Counted from the first letter of the stretch, positions 1 to 15,700 are shown. The stretch: DNA of 64,000 nucleotides from Callipepla californica brunnescens (GCA_023055505.1 JALIRH010000044.1:620001-684000), one strand, 5' to 3'. Notes: generated by a model from the sequence alone, not told the origin. A program made the numbers and translations.

Positions 1-120
1 TCATCATCTTATTTTCCTGCTCTAGAGAGGAAACAGCTAGAAATGACAGGACATATTGAAATGAAGTCTCAGAGTTTCACGCATGCCTAACAATGTTAAA
101 TCATTTTGTTTTCTCCATAG
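1..120 (+). other. ADGRA1: ADGRA1 intron, 3' end only
   Basis: This is the end of the intron that precedes the first visible coding exon. It closes with a pyrimidine-rich stretch and the acceptor tttctccatag. Read in the exon's frame, the last three bases (118-120) are TAG. The exon therefore cannot be extended upstream and must be spliced to an exon outside the window that carries the start codon. Confidence 0.85.
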
Positions 121-248
121 GATTTTAAGACAGTGCTGTCTTTTCCCCAGTACCCAGGGGAGTTTCTGCACCCTGTGGTATATGCATGTACTGCAGTTAT
201 GTTGTTGTGCCTGTTTGCTTCCATTATCACCTACATTGTCCATCACAG
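121..248 (+). CDS. ADGRA1: ADGRA1 exon A (TM1)
   Basis: 128 nt giving 42 codons plus two bases of a split Ser codon (AG|T). It starts DFKTVLSF and includes the extracellular lead-in [11 protein letters not shown] and the whole of TM1 (residues 17-40), ending in TYIVHH. The acceptor is ctccatag and the donor is cacag|gtaaga. The exon enters in phase 0, matching a human start codon that lies just before DLKTV. No GAIN domain or GPS cleavage motif precedes TM1, as is usual for ADGRA1. Confidence 0.95.
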
Positions 249-3200
249 GTAAGAATTCCATTTTAAAGTGCTTATGTTAGAACGATCAGTTATGCTGAGG
301 TGCTGCAATTTTTCTAACCCTCACTGAAAGGAAAAATGATCTGAATTGCTGCTGGATGGTAGTACGTAATTTAGACCAGAGAAGTCACAAAGAAAAAAAA
401 AAAAAAAGGTTGCTTCAACCTTTACCAAGCTGTATCTTTCCTGAGATGAGTGTCTAAATGTCCAAGTACAGTTCTTAAGGTTTCTAACTTAAAAATTCCG
501 TATAAAGCCACATGCACTATCAAATTGCTGTCTGGCATGTTGTGGTCAAACAGCTACAGTGATAGCACTGGGGTCTAATAGACATTTGATTGAAAGCTTT
601 GTCGACAACCATTGGTTAAAAGAAACTTCCTTAGACTTATAAATCTTCTTGATTTTAGAAAACTTTTGCGTTTTCCTTTATATAAAAGATTTATAGAAAT
701 GCCATTTTAACTGCATACTTCTGTTAAAGACCATTAGCAATTTAAAACAGTAGGAATGTATTGTACTGTAGAAGCTGCTAAATATTAATTAAGAGAACTT
801 AACGCAATGACTTCTGATCTTCTGCTTCCATTTAATCCTTTAGAGATGTCTTGTTAAAGTTCTGCATATCTGAAGCTAAGAAATAAGCCTTTTCCTTTTA
901 TCACTCTTTTTTAGATGCCTGATTTGATGGAGGAACCTTTAAGTCAGTAGGAACATTTTTATGTCCTCCATTATTGACCCCAATGCTTCATAAATCAGGC
1001 AATTCTAATGGCATATTGCTGAATAAGTATTCAATCAGCAAATTTAATTCTATCACATTAATCATTTTTCTAAAGTGTAATTTTCATAATAGGTATGCTT
1101 CCTTTTTTTCATCTTTAAATGTTATTTTTCAACAGTACAATCCGAATAAGTAGAAAAGGATGGCACATGCTTCTCAACTTTTGTTTCCATACTGCTCTTA
1201 CCTTTGCTGTTTTTGCTGGTGGAATCAATCGCATTAAATACCCAATTATATGTCAAGCTGTAAGTATCTGCCTTAGTAATTCTTACTTAAAAGAATGAAA
1301 ATTTGAAACTATCTTTTAACATAGTATTGATAGTTCTCTTTCTTTTCATAAACTGTTTCTGGATCTTAAGGTCTTCAGAGTAAGTCATTATTGTGCATTT
1401 TGACTGAGGATGGCCTTAGATGTTCCCTAAATAGTCCAATGTTTGTAGTACAATTGTCTTGTAGTTACAGCTCAAGCTAAGGAGACAAAGCACAGTACAC
1501 GTGATTTATAGACCTTTGTTTGCAGTATTGGAAAATTTCAAATCTCTTGACCTGTCCTTTCTAGAAGTATAGTGTCATGAGATGCATAGAATGGGCATGA
1601 CTTCAGTTGCTCTGAACACAGGGACTGAGTCTGCATAGCGTGTGAAGAGTTACTTCAGTTGTCCTTCATAAAGCCTGATGAGAACTTGTTGCAGGTTTGG
1701 TTTTTAAGTATTTCATTCTTCTGAGTTTTGTAAAAGTATTCCAGATCTCATGAATATTGTTGATTTGCAGCTGTAGTAAAGCACTCTTTAAAGTCAGCAT
1801 TCTCCTAAGTATTTTGCATATTATTAGTCCAGTTCTTATCGGCTTGAATTGGGTATAAAAGTAAGATTTGCCAGTCAACAGCAGCGATGGCCCCATACCC
1901 ATCTGCTTCGGTTCATGTTTGCTCTTTTTTTTCTCACCTGATGGCTATGCCCTGTGGCTTGGGAAGGTTTTCAGCATAAACATCTGTGATAGCAGTAATC
2001 TTCACTTAATGTTAACTGAGACGGATATATTTTCCATCCCTTAAATGGCTCATATTTGTGCTACCTGAGTTTTTTTATAAATTAACATATGTATATTCTC
2101 TTCTTTTATGCATGGAGGAACTGACTCGGCCTACTGGTGCCACAATATTTCCATATAATTAAAACATGAATAATGTTATGGAGTTTGAGCTTTCTGAAAA
2201 TAACTTTTTTACCCCATAATATACCTTTACTGACATCAGTGGTTCAATTTGCCTTTGTACGCTAAAATGAATTATTCTCTTGACTTGAGAGAATGTCCAT
2301 GCTTGGAATTTCAAAATATATATACTTATTTTTGCTTTATAATGTTTCTGTTATTAATAAAAATCATAACATTAGTCATCTAAGCACTTAAGCCAATTCT
2401 CAGAAAGCTTACTGAAAATGGCAGCATGTAAATTCCCTTTCTGTATTTGAGTGTAAAAAAACCTTACAATTTTTACCTATTTCAAATGAACACTTGACTG
2501 AGATACAAAGATCAAATTGAATAGTTACAAAGAATAATAATTAGTAAACATAAATAAAAATAACAAAATAACATTTTGTATCTTAATAACAAGCTAATGA
2601 AGAATTTTTAACACCATACTTTCCAAAATAATATTTTGTTCTTGTGTTGTCTTGTCAATAGAAAATGCTAGAAGTCTTTAGGCGGATACGTAAACTTGCT
2701 TCAGATGTTTGTCTGAGTTATTAGTCTGATACTGGCAGCACAAGATGACCTATTCATACAGGGGAGTTAGAAGAAAGTGAGATGAGAAAGACTAAAGCAC
2801 TTCTATGCACTATGAAATGTATCCTTTCTAAAATTAATTTTTAAACATTAATTATATTTTACTATGGTAGGCAACATATAGCTTACAGTAATTATTTAAA
2901 CCTATTGCATTTAATGTTTACATTAATGTAATGCAAATCCATGTATTTCTATCAGAAAACTCGTATAACTCGTTTAAGAGTTACTACTCTAGTTTTTAGT
3001 GAGATGCTTTGGAAACTTTCTGTGTATACCTGTGCATAGCCATCAGTAAACAGTGCCTGAACATATGCAAGCACTTATATTTTACTTCCAAAAGATACAC
3101 ATGAGCATTACATAGTTTTCACTTAAGTGATAACAGTTGTCCCTGAAATTATTCTGAGATAAATATCTCACAACATCTGGTGAATTGTGTTGTAATTAAT

Positions 3201-6200
3201 CTGTGAATTCTATCAAATTGAAATATCAACTACCATTCTCTGTATCTGCAGCTTGAAAGTGAAGGTAGCAGATTAGTTTGTAGGACAGCCATGGTCATGT
3301 AATTACATGATCACAAATGACCATCTGTTGTTACAATCATTGTCTGGTTATTTACTTTGTAGATTGCATGGAAACAATGAAGTATAGCAATAATAATGAA
3401 TAAATGATTGAGATAAATGAGATATTAATAATATGTTATGAGTAATACATAAACTACAGGCTTCATAAAGTGCATTATCAGTGACAGCTGTTTAGTGCTA
3501 TGCTGTTGGGCCAAATCCTGAGCTGCTGTGAGACGTGCGTGTTTAGAGAAATGGAATGGATATATTTACATATGCTTTCTAATCAGTTTTTTAAAGTTGT
3601 ATGACATCATACCACTCAAACAGACATTGTCAGAATTCAAGATATGGGAAAGATACAAGACTTGCTATTTTTGGGTTTGTGGTAGAAATTGCTTGATGTA
3701 ATTAGGTAGGGCTGAGTGATGCAACAAATAATCTAAGAAAAGACTGCGGATCCTTTCTTGCCTGCTGACATAAACAGTGTCAAATTTCTGTTGGTCTCAG
3801 TGTCTGCCTCCTCCTGTGGTAACCATGTCTCTGCCTGTGGCTTAATCTTCAGGGTGCAAAAGATGTAGGGACATCAGATCTGCTGATGATTTCCTGAAAA
3901 GCTAATCTATTTGAATGTTTCCCACAGTTTGCCTAAACAGTGATGGGATGCATGGTGCTCCTTTTCTTCTGTCTATTGAATATAGCAATTCCTTAACCAC
4001 TTAAACCAATGAAATATATTTACTTAATTACTATGGACTTGTGTGTCCCTCAAGTCTAACTTTTTGTCTCTCTTATTCTTTACTTCTTGAAAAACAGTTG
4101 GTATGAGACTTTAAGGATATATTTGTGAAAATACTATCTTTTCAAGCAAAACTAAAGTATCAATTATACCGCAGTTATATTAGTTTTGCTATAACACAGA
4201 TATCCTTCCATCTGTTACAATTCAGAACACAACTTCATCCTGCAGTAGTGTAATTTCCACTTTCTGTTTCTTCAGTGCATCAGGGAAGGTTCCAAGAGCA
4301 AGCATTTTCTGTCATGACTGCTATAAAGTGGTGTGAAAGCCACTGAGCCTCTACCTTTCTTGTTGTAATGATCCTTAATATTTTCATTAAAACTTCATGA
4401 CATCCTTGCTTAAGTGAAATAGTAGACTGAGGTTTTTTGGTTTTCTTTCTTTCAAAATAAAATAAAAAATGCTGATTACAAAATATGTTCAATTGGTCAC
4501 CTTCTCCCTCTAAATTATGTGGCCCAGGCTAATTTCAAACATAAGGAATTAACACTATGGGAATTGATCCATTTTCTCTCATAAATATCTGGAAGAACCT
4601 TCATATCTTCTTGAGGGGAAAGAAATTGAACTATCTGGAATCTAAAAATCTGAAACGTACTTTTATACCTGAATGCCTATTTCAGAGAGGATTTTCTATA
4701 GTCAGTCCCACTTCTCGTATGTTTGCTATGCAGTCTTTACAAATGTTTTATAAAGAAAACTGATGTCAGAGTGCCAGTCTGAAAGAGTTGATTGCTTCTT
4801 TACAGATTTCCTGTGTGAATTAGGTTATATCTACAGACTGTTTGAGATTATGCACGAATTTGACACTGAGTGTCACTGACTGATGTTGGTTGATGTAGAG
4901 CCTAGATCTTTGAGGTTATGCCAAAATCATTCAAGTAAGGCAAAGGTTGTACTGGGAACAGAATAATGGGATGATTCAGAGACAGTACATCAGACAAAAA
5001 AGTGCTTGAGCCAGTCAATGGAGGATGTAGTCAGCCATTTGCATCTTCCAGGGCTAGGCTCTCAGATAATGTTCTTTCAAAGAGCTGAAGGACACTTACT
5101 CCTTTCCTATTCAGAATGGGATGGCAGGAACACAACTGTAGCTGGATCACTCCCTGTGGTGTAGCAGGCATTAGTTCTGTACCCTCAGTCTGAAAGATTT
5201 TAGTTTCATGGTTGAATTTTTCTGTTTTCCTGTACAGAACTATGGGCATGCGTCTATGACTGCGAGGGACTGAAATGATCAGTCCTAATCCATGTGTTAA
5301 AGCATGAAGAATAGATTTAGAGACACAAGGGCACAAGACTTAGAAGAGAGAAAAGTGGGACAGAATCAGATTGTTTTATACTTTTTATCCTTGTGTCCAG
5401 ACAAAAGGTAGCATGATCATTCAGTGGCCTACTAATTTAACAAGATTTGAATCCTGTTAAACTAAGGAGATCCTAGAGCTAGGAGCTGCATCTTGTGTGG
5501 GAGCTTGGGATACAAAAATATTTTTGAAGGAGGAGAAAAACAGTAGTTATTTATACTCTGGTTAGTTTTGTTTTTGTTTTTGTTTTTTTAAGAATGGATA
5601 TGAAGCTTATGTACTCTGATGAAGTTTGTCAGGGCATCTCAATATATACAGAAGAATTCTATTTACGTACTTTTTATAGGTGTTTGGCGCTGCACTGCTT
5701 AGCTTTGCTGCATGAACCATCCTAGTCATATATGCAAATAAGACTGTCATTGGTTAGAAACTTTACCAGCAGCAACTTGTGACAATTAAGACTTTGCAAG
5801 CTATGGACTTAGATATGCATGCTGAAAATTCTATTTCTTGGTCTTTTTCTGATGAGACCTAACTCATTTCTGGGTCTCAGCTCCTTGCTTTAAATTTTCT
5901 ACCTCTGAAGAGAACAGGGGCTTCTTCTAAGGCTAAATAATTTAGAATCATGAAATATATCCAGTGATGTGGAGACCACAGAGAAATTCCCGAATCCCTC
6001 CATTTAACTGAAAAAACTATGTGTAGAATTAGTAGTTCAATCAGAATGCGACTGCATATCTGTATCCTCCCTCAAATAGAACTTGGTTGAAAAAGTCTTA
6101 GCTGAAATAAAATGAAAATAATAACAACTTAAAAGGAAATAAAATTTAAAAAGTAGAGGGAAACAGAAATTGTGTACAGGAAAAATCTGCTGAAGAGAGC

Positions 6201-9200
6201 TTTTTCCACCAAGATATCTTCCATAAATGTGTATACTGATCACTACCATGGCAACTGCATCATGTGGAACTTGTTACTTATAAAGTACTGAGATTTGTTG
6301 AGGGAGCACATACAGACAGCATCTGCTTATTGTAGAAAACTGCAGTCTTCTATTCAGTAGGTTGGTGCTTACTCCCAAATATGAGTTCTGAGGATAGAAT
6401 TCAAGGAAACTGCAGCACAAAAGCTGCAGTTATTAAACAGCGTTAGGCACAGTGCTGACTTCAATACATATGTTCTGACAGTTCTTTCTATATCATCCGG
6501 ATATTATGATATGAACATTGTGATATCGATCATAACTGATTGTTTCATCGGGAAAATGTTGCCTTTCCCACACAAATTTATGTGAAATATACTAGGTGGT
6601 GAAGGTTACCTTCATGCGTACTGAAAATAGGATCACAAACAGAAATTCCCAAACTCTGGCTCTGTTTGTTGCTCTGGGCTGAACAAACCAAGGGACTATA
6701 GCAGCTCCTCACACATCTTGCCGTCTAGACCCTTCACCATCTTAGTTGTCCTCCTTTAGATGTTCTCTGATAGTTTTAAGTCCCTCTTACATTGTGTCAC
6801 CCAAAACTGCACACAGTATTTGAGGTGTGGGCCATGATGCAACCCAGTTGTATGGCTGGCCCTTTGTGCTGACAGGGCACACTGCTGACTCACACTCAAG
6901 CTTTATAAAGGCATAAATTCAGTAACAATTTATATTCAGATAAACTCATATCCTGGACTTCAGTGCCTAATTCAAAGGGTTCTGTTTCCTAAATGAGATT
7001 TTATTGAACAGAAATAACTTTGACCCATTCCCTTTTCTTTTAAGTCTTGTCTTCACCTTTTGAGTCATGAGCCATTACCTCATGCTAAGACATAGGTCTT
7101 AGCATCCTGAAAAAGCCACTAATTGCTAAGTGTGGGAAATGCATCTCCATGTCATGAATGCCAGCATGGAAGGAAAAGGCAAAAATCAGAGCACAACTTT
7201 GAAACTGAATTATTGAAGTAAATTGTGACAAGCATTTGATTTCAAAAGATTATTAGTGGATGAGTAAGAAAAAAATGTCTTTCAGAAAGCTGGAAAGTAA
7301 GAAAATCAAATCCATAAAGAGTTGGTCCTTGGAGTTTTAGTATAGGAGCTCAGTGCACCCTCCCAAATTCCACATTTTGGTTTTGTCCTCCTGCAAGTTT
7401 TGTCTCCATATTGTCACTATTGTTCTGCAAATCCATCAGTCATCAGGAGGTACTGTAATATCAGGATATATCCTCTGCCTTAAGGAAGAAATGCAAATGG
7501 AAACATTTATTTTGAGACAAAAAGATATTACTGAAAAGATAGTACAGATGTTCATCAGATTTATTTCACTTTTCCATGTTTCTTGAGTTGTCCATATATT
7601 AGAAGGAATAAAATTACTGAAAAATATGCATGTTGAGTATAAAGGTCGCGACTAATGTGTGATATAGCAATATTTTTCTTTCAGTTCAGTAGTCTCTTGA
7701 AAATTTCAATAAAATTGTTTGATCATGTTATTTCTAGGAATTTCATTCACTGGAGCAACTGATCATTCGTGAATATTTGGAGATATACACTGTATTAATT
7801 TCATGTGTTCATGCCTGCTCACACAGAACTCATCCCAGCTATTCGTCTTCTTATCAAATCCTGGACATACTGTGTAGAATAATTACAGAATATATAGCAG
7901 AAGTGTTATGCTTCAATGAGAAAGAGGTTATGAACCAAGTTGCTAGAATTTTTCCAGTTCTTTCATCTAGTTCCTACCTTTTCCTTCTCCTCCCACTTTT
8001 CTACCTCCTGTCTTACTCCTTCACTCCTCCCAGCCTGTAGTCATATTCACTGTGTCCCTGCTGAAATGCTGCAAGCTGCACATGAACTAAGCTTGGGCTG
8101 CAGTAGCCACTGAAGTGGCAGTGTATGCCAGCTGATGGTACAAAGTTGTCTCATTCTCTTATTTCTGCTTCTTTTACCTCAAGCGACAACAGCTATGAAG
8201 GCTTTATGCTCTCTTGTCTAATGTACCAGACAAGTCCCAGAGAAAATTACAAGGATTTTCTCCTGATAATATTTGCTACTATATTCAAATTTATGCTACA
8301 TTATGAAATATAAACAAAATTAATGTGCTTTTTTCTTTACTGATGAATTATTTTAAGTTGAGCAAAAATGAACACTGATTCAAATAAATCATTATAATAG
8401 ATTTGTGTTAGCTTTATTTAGCAATTTTCTGTATTCTTTAAACTTTTATGTGGTCTCCAATTATAGCAATATTTTATTTGTCATTGCAAAATGTCAGGTT
8501 ATTGCTTCAAAGGTAACCTTATTTTATATAATCAGATGGAGACTTAGCTGATGAAATAAAGCATTGCAGATTGGATAAAATTCCAATTGCTGTTTCCATA
8601 GTAATGAATAACAATTACTAAAATAAAAAACATGTTAGTATTTTAGAGGTGCTTGTGTTTTATTTTATTTTCAATGATATGCACACCATTGTCTTAGAGA
8701 CATCATGGTAACAACACTATTACCTCAGAATCTGAGAGTTTACTCAAAACATATCTGAAAATCTTTCTTAAAGGCAACTAACATTGATCCACACAATTAG
8801 CTGATCGTTAGAAGAGGTCAGCCTTGGCTATGTGCATCTGAGGTTGAACTAAAACAGGATTTTGCAAAATATATTTATGAAAAATTACAGAACATAGTAT
8901 AAGAGATAACAGCAGTGGTGTCCTTTCATTATTTTTTAAACTGTATTGTCATGATAAGCTAATTAAGTTTTCAACACAAACCAAATACTGCATCACTTTA
9001 AATCCAGGTGTAAAAGTTGTCATTAATCAGGTTCTTTACAAGTGTCTTAAATATCTTGGTTTCCTAACATACCATCTGGTATCACAGATATTATCTATGA
9101 TAGATTAAGTAGCAGATTCCATCTGCTTTCTGAAAGTGTTTTCATTCTGTGATTAGAAAGAACCTGAGAGAAAGGAAAAAAAAATGATGCAATTACAAAT

Positions 9201-9716
9201 TCAATTAAAAAGAAATCTGCTTGCTTGTACAATTATGCAGTAAGAGTCTTTTTAAAGTCTTGTTTTACTGATCCAATTATTATTGACCTGTTTAATGTTC
9301 ACTCTTGTTTTAGGTTGGAATAGTGCTGCATTATTCTACACTATCTACTATGCTATGGATTGGAGTAACAGCAAGGAATATTTATAAGCAGGTCACAAAA
9401 AAAACTCAGTCATGCCAAAATGGTGACCAGCCTTCTTATCCAAAGCAGCCACTACTCAGGTATGAAACATTATGTCCAATATTTTTTCAAAGTATTTCTT
9501 AAAAAACATGAATTTTGAAACACTTTTCTTTCTGCATACTTAATTTTTATAGACTATAAATAGAAGCCATAAATAATTGAGTCACTTTGAAGTATATAAA
9601 AATATGAATTTTATTGTGTGCCTAGTAGTTAACCATACTCAGGAGATATGCAGAACTGGTATTGGCTATGTTCAGATACTTGCACCAAATCAAATGCTCC
9701 TGTTGCTTACATATGG

Positions 9717-9757
<41 letters not shown>

Positions 9758-12700
9758 CAAAACAATCCAAAAACTGGCTTTCTTCTGGTTTGAGGCATCA
9801 CTTAATCATCAAAAACTTCTCTATAATGATTTTTCCTTTATCCTTATCTGTAAATCTTGCTCACACTTACATTGATTGCCTAGTAACCTGATAGCAACCT
9901 TCCTCATTCCACAATTGCTATCTAATTCTATTACAAGAGAGACTGAAAGTCTGGACTCTCTGTCAGCTTTCTAGATACAGCAGACTAGCTAACGTACCTC
10001 TGATAGTGTGGCAGATTTAATGCAGTGCCTCAAACTTACAATTAACTGTTTCCATGGTAGAATTTTAGCTTGTTGCCAAGCTTTGAGACAAAATTGTCAG
10101 CTTGCATTAAAAATAATAATAATAATAATAACCATGATGCAGAATTTTCCACAAAGCACATGAGAAGAAAGATTTGCCTTTTTTTTTTTTTTTTAACTAT
10201 AGCTATCATAAGTTTAGGTGTTGGCTCAAGTTATTCTGTGTTCCTGTATAGATTTTGAATGAAGACTGAGACAGAGAGAAACCTCCAGACAAGGGTTTCT
10301 CCCATCTGTCTTGGATGTTTGTGTGACAGTTATCTTGTGGAGATGTCTCTTTTCTCCCAGCTCATGGAAAAAGTAGTCAATTTTGATTAAACTCTTCAAT
10401 TTTATGTACTGAAAGACAGGAAGCATTAGTTACACTCTCTGTTGCTTTGCTGAAAAATCTCTGTTAATGTATACTTTTAATTACACTCTAGCTAGTTTAT
10501 CTTCAGCATGAAATGTTTATTAAGTAGTCCTTATAGTGCCTGTGTGAGGTTGTGAAAACTCTTTAAAAATCTGTGAGAATATGAATAGGGCTTTGATGTC
10601 CAGACTCTGTTGAGGGAGACCTTATTTAACATTGATTAGTTCCCTAATCTTTAAAACATATTCTTTCTGGTGAAAAACTTAGGTAAAGTTCACATGTTTT
10701 TTTGTAGTCAAGAGAAGAAACATACTGAATATATTAGATTTGTTACGCGTAAGCAAAAGGAAACACTCTCACTGAGAGTGTCTGACTTTGCTGATCCATG
10801 ATTTACTATACCATTCTTCACAGATGAGAATTTCACACTTCCAGTTACTACCTCATGGCAAAATGAATAATTGCCAATTTTCACATTCTACAGTGTGGCT
10901 ATTAAGGTAGAAATTTGTTTCACATTACCTATATCCAGAATGGTGTATGTTCTTCATATCTTGTTCAAGCTGGAAAACAACAGGCAATCAGGTTATGGTA
11001 AGGATTACTCTAATTGGAATCCTTGTTGTACCAGTCAAGTCAAGGTTCTCAGACAGTGAGAATAAATAGCAGATATTTTAAGTTTAGTAATAGAGATGAT
11101 AAGCCTACTTCTGTCTGTAAAAAAACATGCATATAATTACTTAATAGCTAATGATTCCACAGTTATTTTTCTCACTCTGGGCACCATATGTTTTAGAGAC
11201 ACAGCCACTGGTATGTGTAGTAGGATTTCATAATGGTTAGTACTAGCTTCAAAATAATAATGTTCAATTTCATTTCATGTAGAAAATTGGTATAGTGTAT
11301 GTAAAATTAAAAATTGCTTTAAGCAAGAGAAATACTGACTAAATAATTGATAATTGTTGTTCTTCTAGAAGTATAATGATAATTTTTATGGCCATTTCAA
11401 CTTGACTAATTTCAATAAAATTAAAATCGGATTTTTTCTGCATCGTAATATTTCCATAAAATCAATTTAAGAGGCTTATATTTTAGTGTGCTTATTTATT
11501 AGAAATTTTTTATCTGGACTGTTCTTGTACTTATAATCTGATGACATCCTTGATACCCAGTGTGCCTCGGGTATGTAAGAGAGATGAGTTGGTCTGGGTC
11601 TGGGATTCAGGGAGGTGGGTGTTAATTTTGGTCTCCAAAAATTGTCATAAATAGTTAGCAAAACAATATAAATTGCATTAATAATGCAGATTGAGTTTCA
11701 GTTCTTCCGGACTGTCAGTGCTAGAAAGCATACTGCGCAGTTTGCAAGACACTTCTAAGGAAAAGATGGCTTGTTGTCTGTGTCTATAGACCTAGTTTGA
11801 TTTGTATTCAGTTTTGTTTAACTTAAATATAGGCATGTGTTTGGCAAGAGCTGCACTTTGCTGTTCTCTTTCAGCCTTTTCTGGTAATGAATGTATATGA
11901 TAGACCAGGTTTCCAGTTCATGTGTGTTTTTCTATTCCTTGTGTACCCGTTTGGTATATATTATATATTTGGACTTTTTGGCAACTGTCAAAAAATCATT
12001 TCATAAATCTGTGATATTTACCAAGAAATGATAAAAGTGTTCATACTACTTTTTATAAGAATATTGATCTACTCTAAAAAGTAACTGAAATACTGAAAGT
12101 ACCCAAACATCCAAACTATGAAGGAGACATTACCTTTTTGTAGGAAAGGGGATTTGTTTGCAACGACTGATTCAGTTTCTCTTCCATCCGATTTGCTTAT
12201 TCACTTACTGAAATAAGATGAATGATGTACACCTGATTTTCTCCTGTTAGTTTTACTTGAGCTGTGGCAAGATGTATCCTATTATGTAAAACAGTGATTC
12301 CATATTTGTTTTCCCTGTTTCGAGATATGGAGATGAAATTTGAAATCTTTTTACAGTGTAATTTAACTGAAACTTGTTCTCCATGGATATAAAATCTTGA
12401 ATATTGCCTCTTTTTATGTATTAATCATGTATTATATAATGTATCATCTATGTTAAACATGATACATTATATATATTATATTATATATTTTACGTGATAT
12501 TTTATATATATAGTATGAATTAATTATTGACTTTAAACTCTCAGGGCCTATCACTTAGTCTGAAATCAGCTGTAACAACTCTGTCATTTTTCACTAAATG
12601 TTTCTGGATGCTAATGAGGTGGATCAAATTAATGTATTATTGAATTTTGCATATTTAAATGCTGAACCCTAGCACTTCAGCAGATAATGAAATTACTTTC

Positions 12701-15700
12701 CTCAAAACACACTCTCTGGTATTCTTAATAGAAATAAGTAATTCTGTCTGCTCATCCTCTGTGGACATTTATGAAACCTGGTAGTGTTTGGGTTCTGACT
12801 CATCTGAAGTCAGATTTTGCCAGCAAATAAAAGGGCACTCAAGATTCAGCTATTATTTCTTGTGTACAGAAATTCTCACCAGCCCAAGCTGAGGCGCAGG
12901 TACCATTCATTTTTGTAGCTGATCCATGCATGTGTTTTTCGTCTGATGTCATGTGCACATACAGCTTAGAAAATGTCCCTTAATGGTTCTATTAACATCA
13001 TGGCTTTCCAGAAAGAGAACAGAATTATTCTAGTATCATAAAATATACTGAACACAACTGCATTATGAACATAACAAATGAGAAATAAATAAGCTGCCAG
13101 CTGGTGTTAAGGAGACACTAGTTACCTTTAATTTCAGGTTTGTATACAAGTGTCTTCTATTTCCCTCCACCCTTTTTTTATTCAATGAACATCTTGCAAG
13201 TTAACTAGTAGAGCAAACTTCAGATTAGAAATAGCCTAATGTCATATATCTGCCTTGAAAAAAAAAAACACACACAAAAAAAAACCATTTGATGTGCATA
13301 AATAAGGCTGCAGAATCAACTGCAAAATGGATAGCAATTTATGTCACTAGCTCTGCTAAATTTCATCTTGCTCGTTGTGAAGTGTATCTTGTTACACTTT
13401 TTGAAAGGTTCTTCCTAAAGCTGTGGGGCTTAGAGGAAAAGTTCTTCTTTCAGTGACTTTAAAAAATTGCATGTTTACCAGCAGTAGCAATTTATGAGTG
13501 GGTTCTGTGTCCTTTGTTTTGTATTCAAAGTGTTAGACTCAGTACTATATCTATCAAAAATAACATACAGTCTTTGAAATATCTTAATACTGTTAAAGAA
13601 AATGTCCTTTAACTTGCACAGGACACCTAAAAATAGGAAATGGTAACTGGTTGGTTGAACTGTAATATCTAGTAATGGACCAATACATGGCATATACGTA
13701 TGTTTATACATACATACATGTGATTTTCTGCTGTTCTATACTTATGTTTGTGTACAGGCAAGTTATGCACGTCATCTGTAGAGTTACAGAGTACTGAGTG
13801 ATGTATTAGAAATAGAAACAGGGTCTTCCTTGTAGGTGTTGTTCATGGTGCAGCAATGACTAGGAGCCTAAAACTTGATCACATGAATGTGGAAGGCATC
13901 ATAGTGCTCCGTTTTCCTCCTCCCTCTTACTTGTACAAACATGGCAACAACTCATTCCCTGGCTCATTATCTCAACTACCAAAACACTAATGAGTAGTAT
14001 CTAACTAAACAATGGCTAGGAATCTTTGTGACATTGAATCATGTCAAGATCTTTCACTGCAAAAAGGGGAAAGCCACAAATCATCTTTGTGTAAACGAAT
14101 CCTGTGATGAACCTCTTGCCTCTGACAGGAGATTTTCCAGATTTTTGCATGATACCACAGGCTTCATGGCATCTGATTGACTCTTGACTAGCTTGCTTTT
14201 CTCAGGATGACTACCGATATGCTTGGTCTGTGTTTTGACGAACCAGAACAAATTAATGGGCCTGAATGGATCTACTGCAGTGTACAGCTGCATTTGGCTA
14301 ACTGTGAATCCCCAAAGCCTGTATGGAAGTGTGACTTCCACCACAATATGATGATATAGCAGATTTTACTGAATAAGTCACCAAGAGAGCAGGCTTTTTC
14401 CTGAATTTGAGTTGCGTACTGCAGTACTCATTACATCATTGAAAATTGGCATGTGGTGCTTTGGCACCATAAAAGAGGTTATAGTACACAGACTCCAGTA
14501 ATCAAGATTAAAGACAGGTTATATTTAGTCTTTTAACGAATGATTACATCATTTACCAGACAAAACCCCTGTAATAAAAAGAACTGATTTCTAATATGCC
14601 CAAGGTTGCAAGTGTCTTCAGCAAGTAATTTATGTTAGTCTGAGGATCTAGAAAATTTCCCTTAGCGTTTATAATCAATTTACTATAATTTATTGCAGCA
14701 TAATAGCATTCACAGCAACAGAGGATCAAAATTTGACCAGGATAACAGATTCTCAATTGAACGTCAAGTTTTCCAAATATATCATGTCATGTTCTCAGCC
14801 ATGTTCTTTTCTGGATCTTGAGAGTGAATCATATGAAGTGACTTAATTTACATCCTGACAGACACAGACATTGCTTGTCCCCTTGACACCAGTAGCTCTG
14901 AAATGCAGTTAAGTTCTAGTACATTTTTCATTAGCACTGACTCTCATGAATTTCTGTCTTCTTGTATCAAATAATGATCGAGAGAGAGAGGGAGAGAGAA
15001 AGAGGTCATATGAAAAGCATCCATTATAGTCTACTGTTTTCTTCAGTATGCTGTGCACTTAAATATTAATGCCTCTATTCTTCATCCATGGAATCTCATT
15101 TTTTTCTTCATACAGTTAACATACCAAATCACTTTTATAAAGATTAAATTTAAGCTTGATTATTACAAGGTTTATCTGCCATTTCCTTAACAACTCTTTG
15201 TAGTTTGTATGTGTTGAAATAAATGGGAAATGCCAGAGGATAAAATTCTCAGAAGCTCTGAGGAGATCTCTGTGTTTCAGTCTCTCCTATTAGAATAGCC
15301 ACAGTTCTTTCACAGGAGAGTAAGTGGAAGCGATGCCTCCCCACACCTTGAGTATGTTTTCCACCATTTAGATGAATCATTGTACAGCAACACAGTAGTC
15401 TCTGTTAAAAAATTTCACCTATACCACGCTGGAGTTGGTTGTATTTTAAATAGCTGATTGCATCCTTTGCTTAGAGTATAGAATTCTTTGTGGACAGTCA
15501 TCAGGAAGCTCAACAAACATCCCTGAGATTATCATCAGTGTCTTTTATTTTAGTTATTGTAAGTTCAGGCTTGCAAGTTGTCCTTTTCAATGCATATTTT
15601 TAGGACTTAGTCAAATTGTGCTGTAATTCGTTTGATTCATTACTGAACAGTGAAAGTTCTTGCAATCCACATGAAGGGTGCTTACAGCCTCAGTACCACA

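Noticed and set aside
9577..9891. Frames with long Lys runs
   Set aside because: Produced by reading through the 37-A tract.
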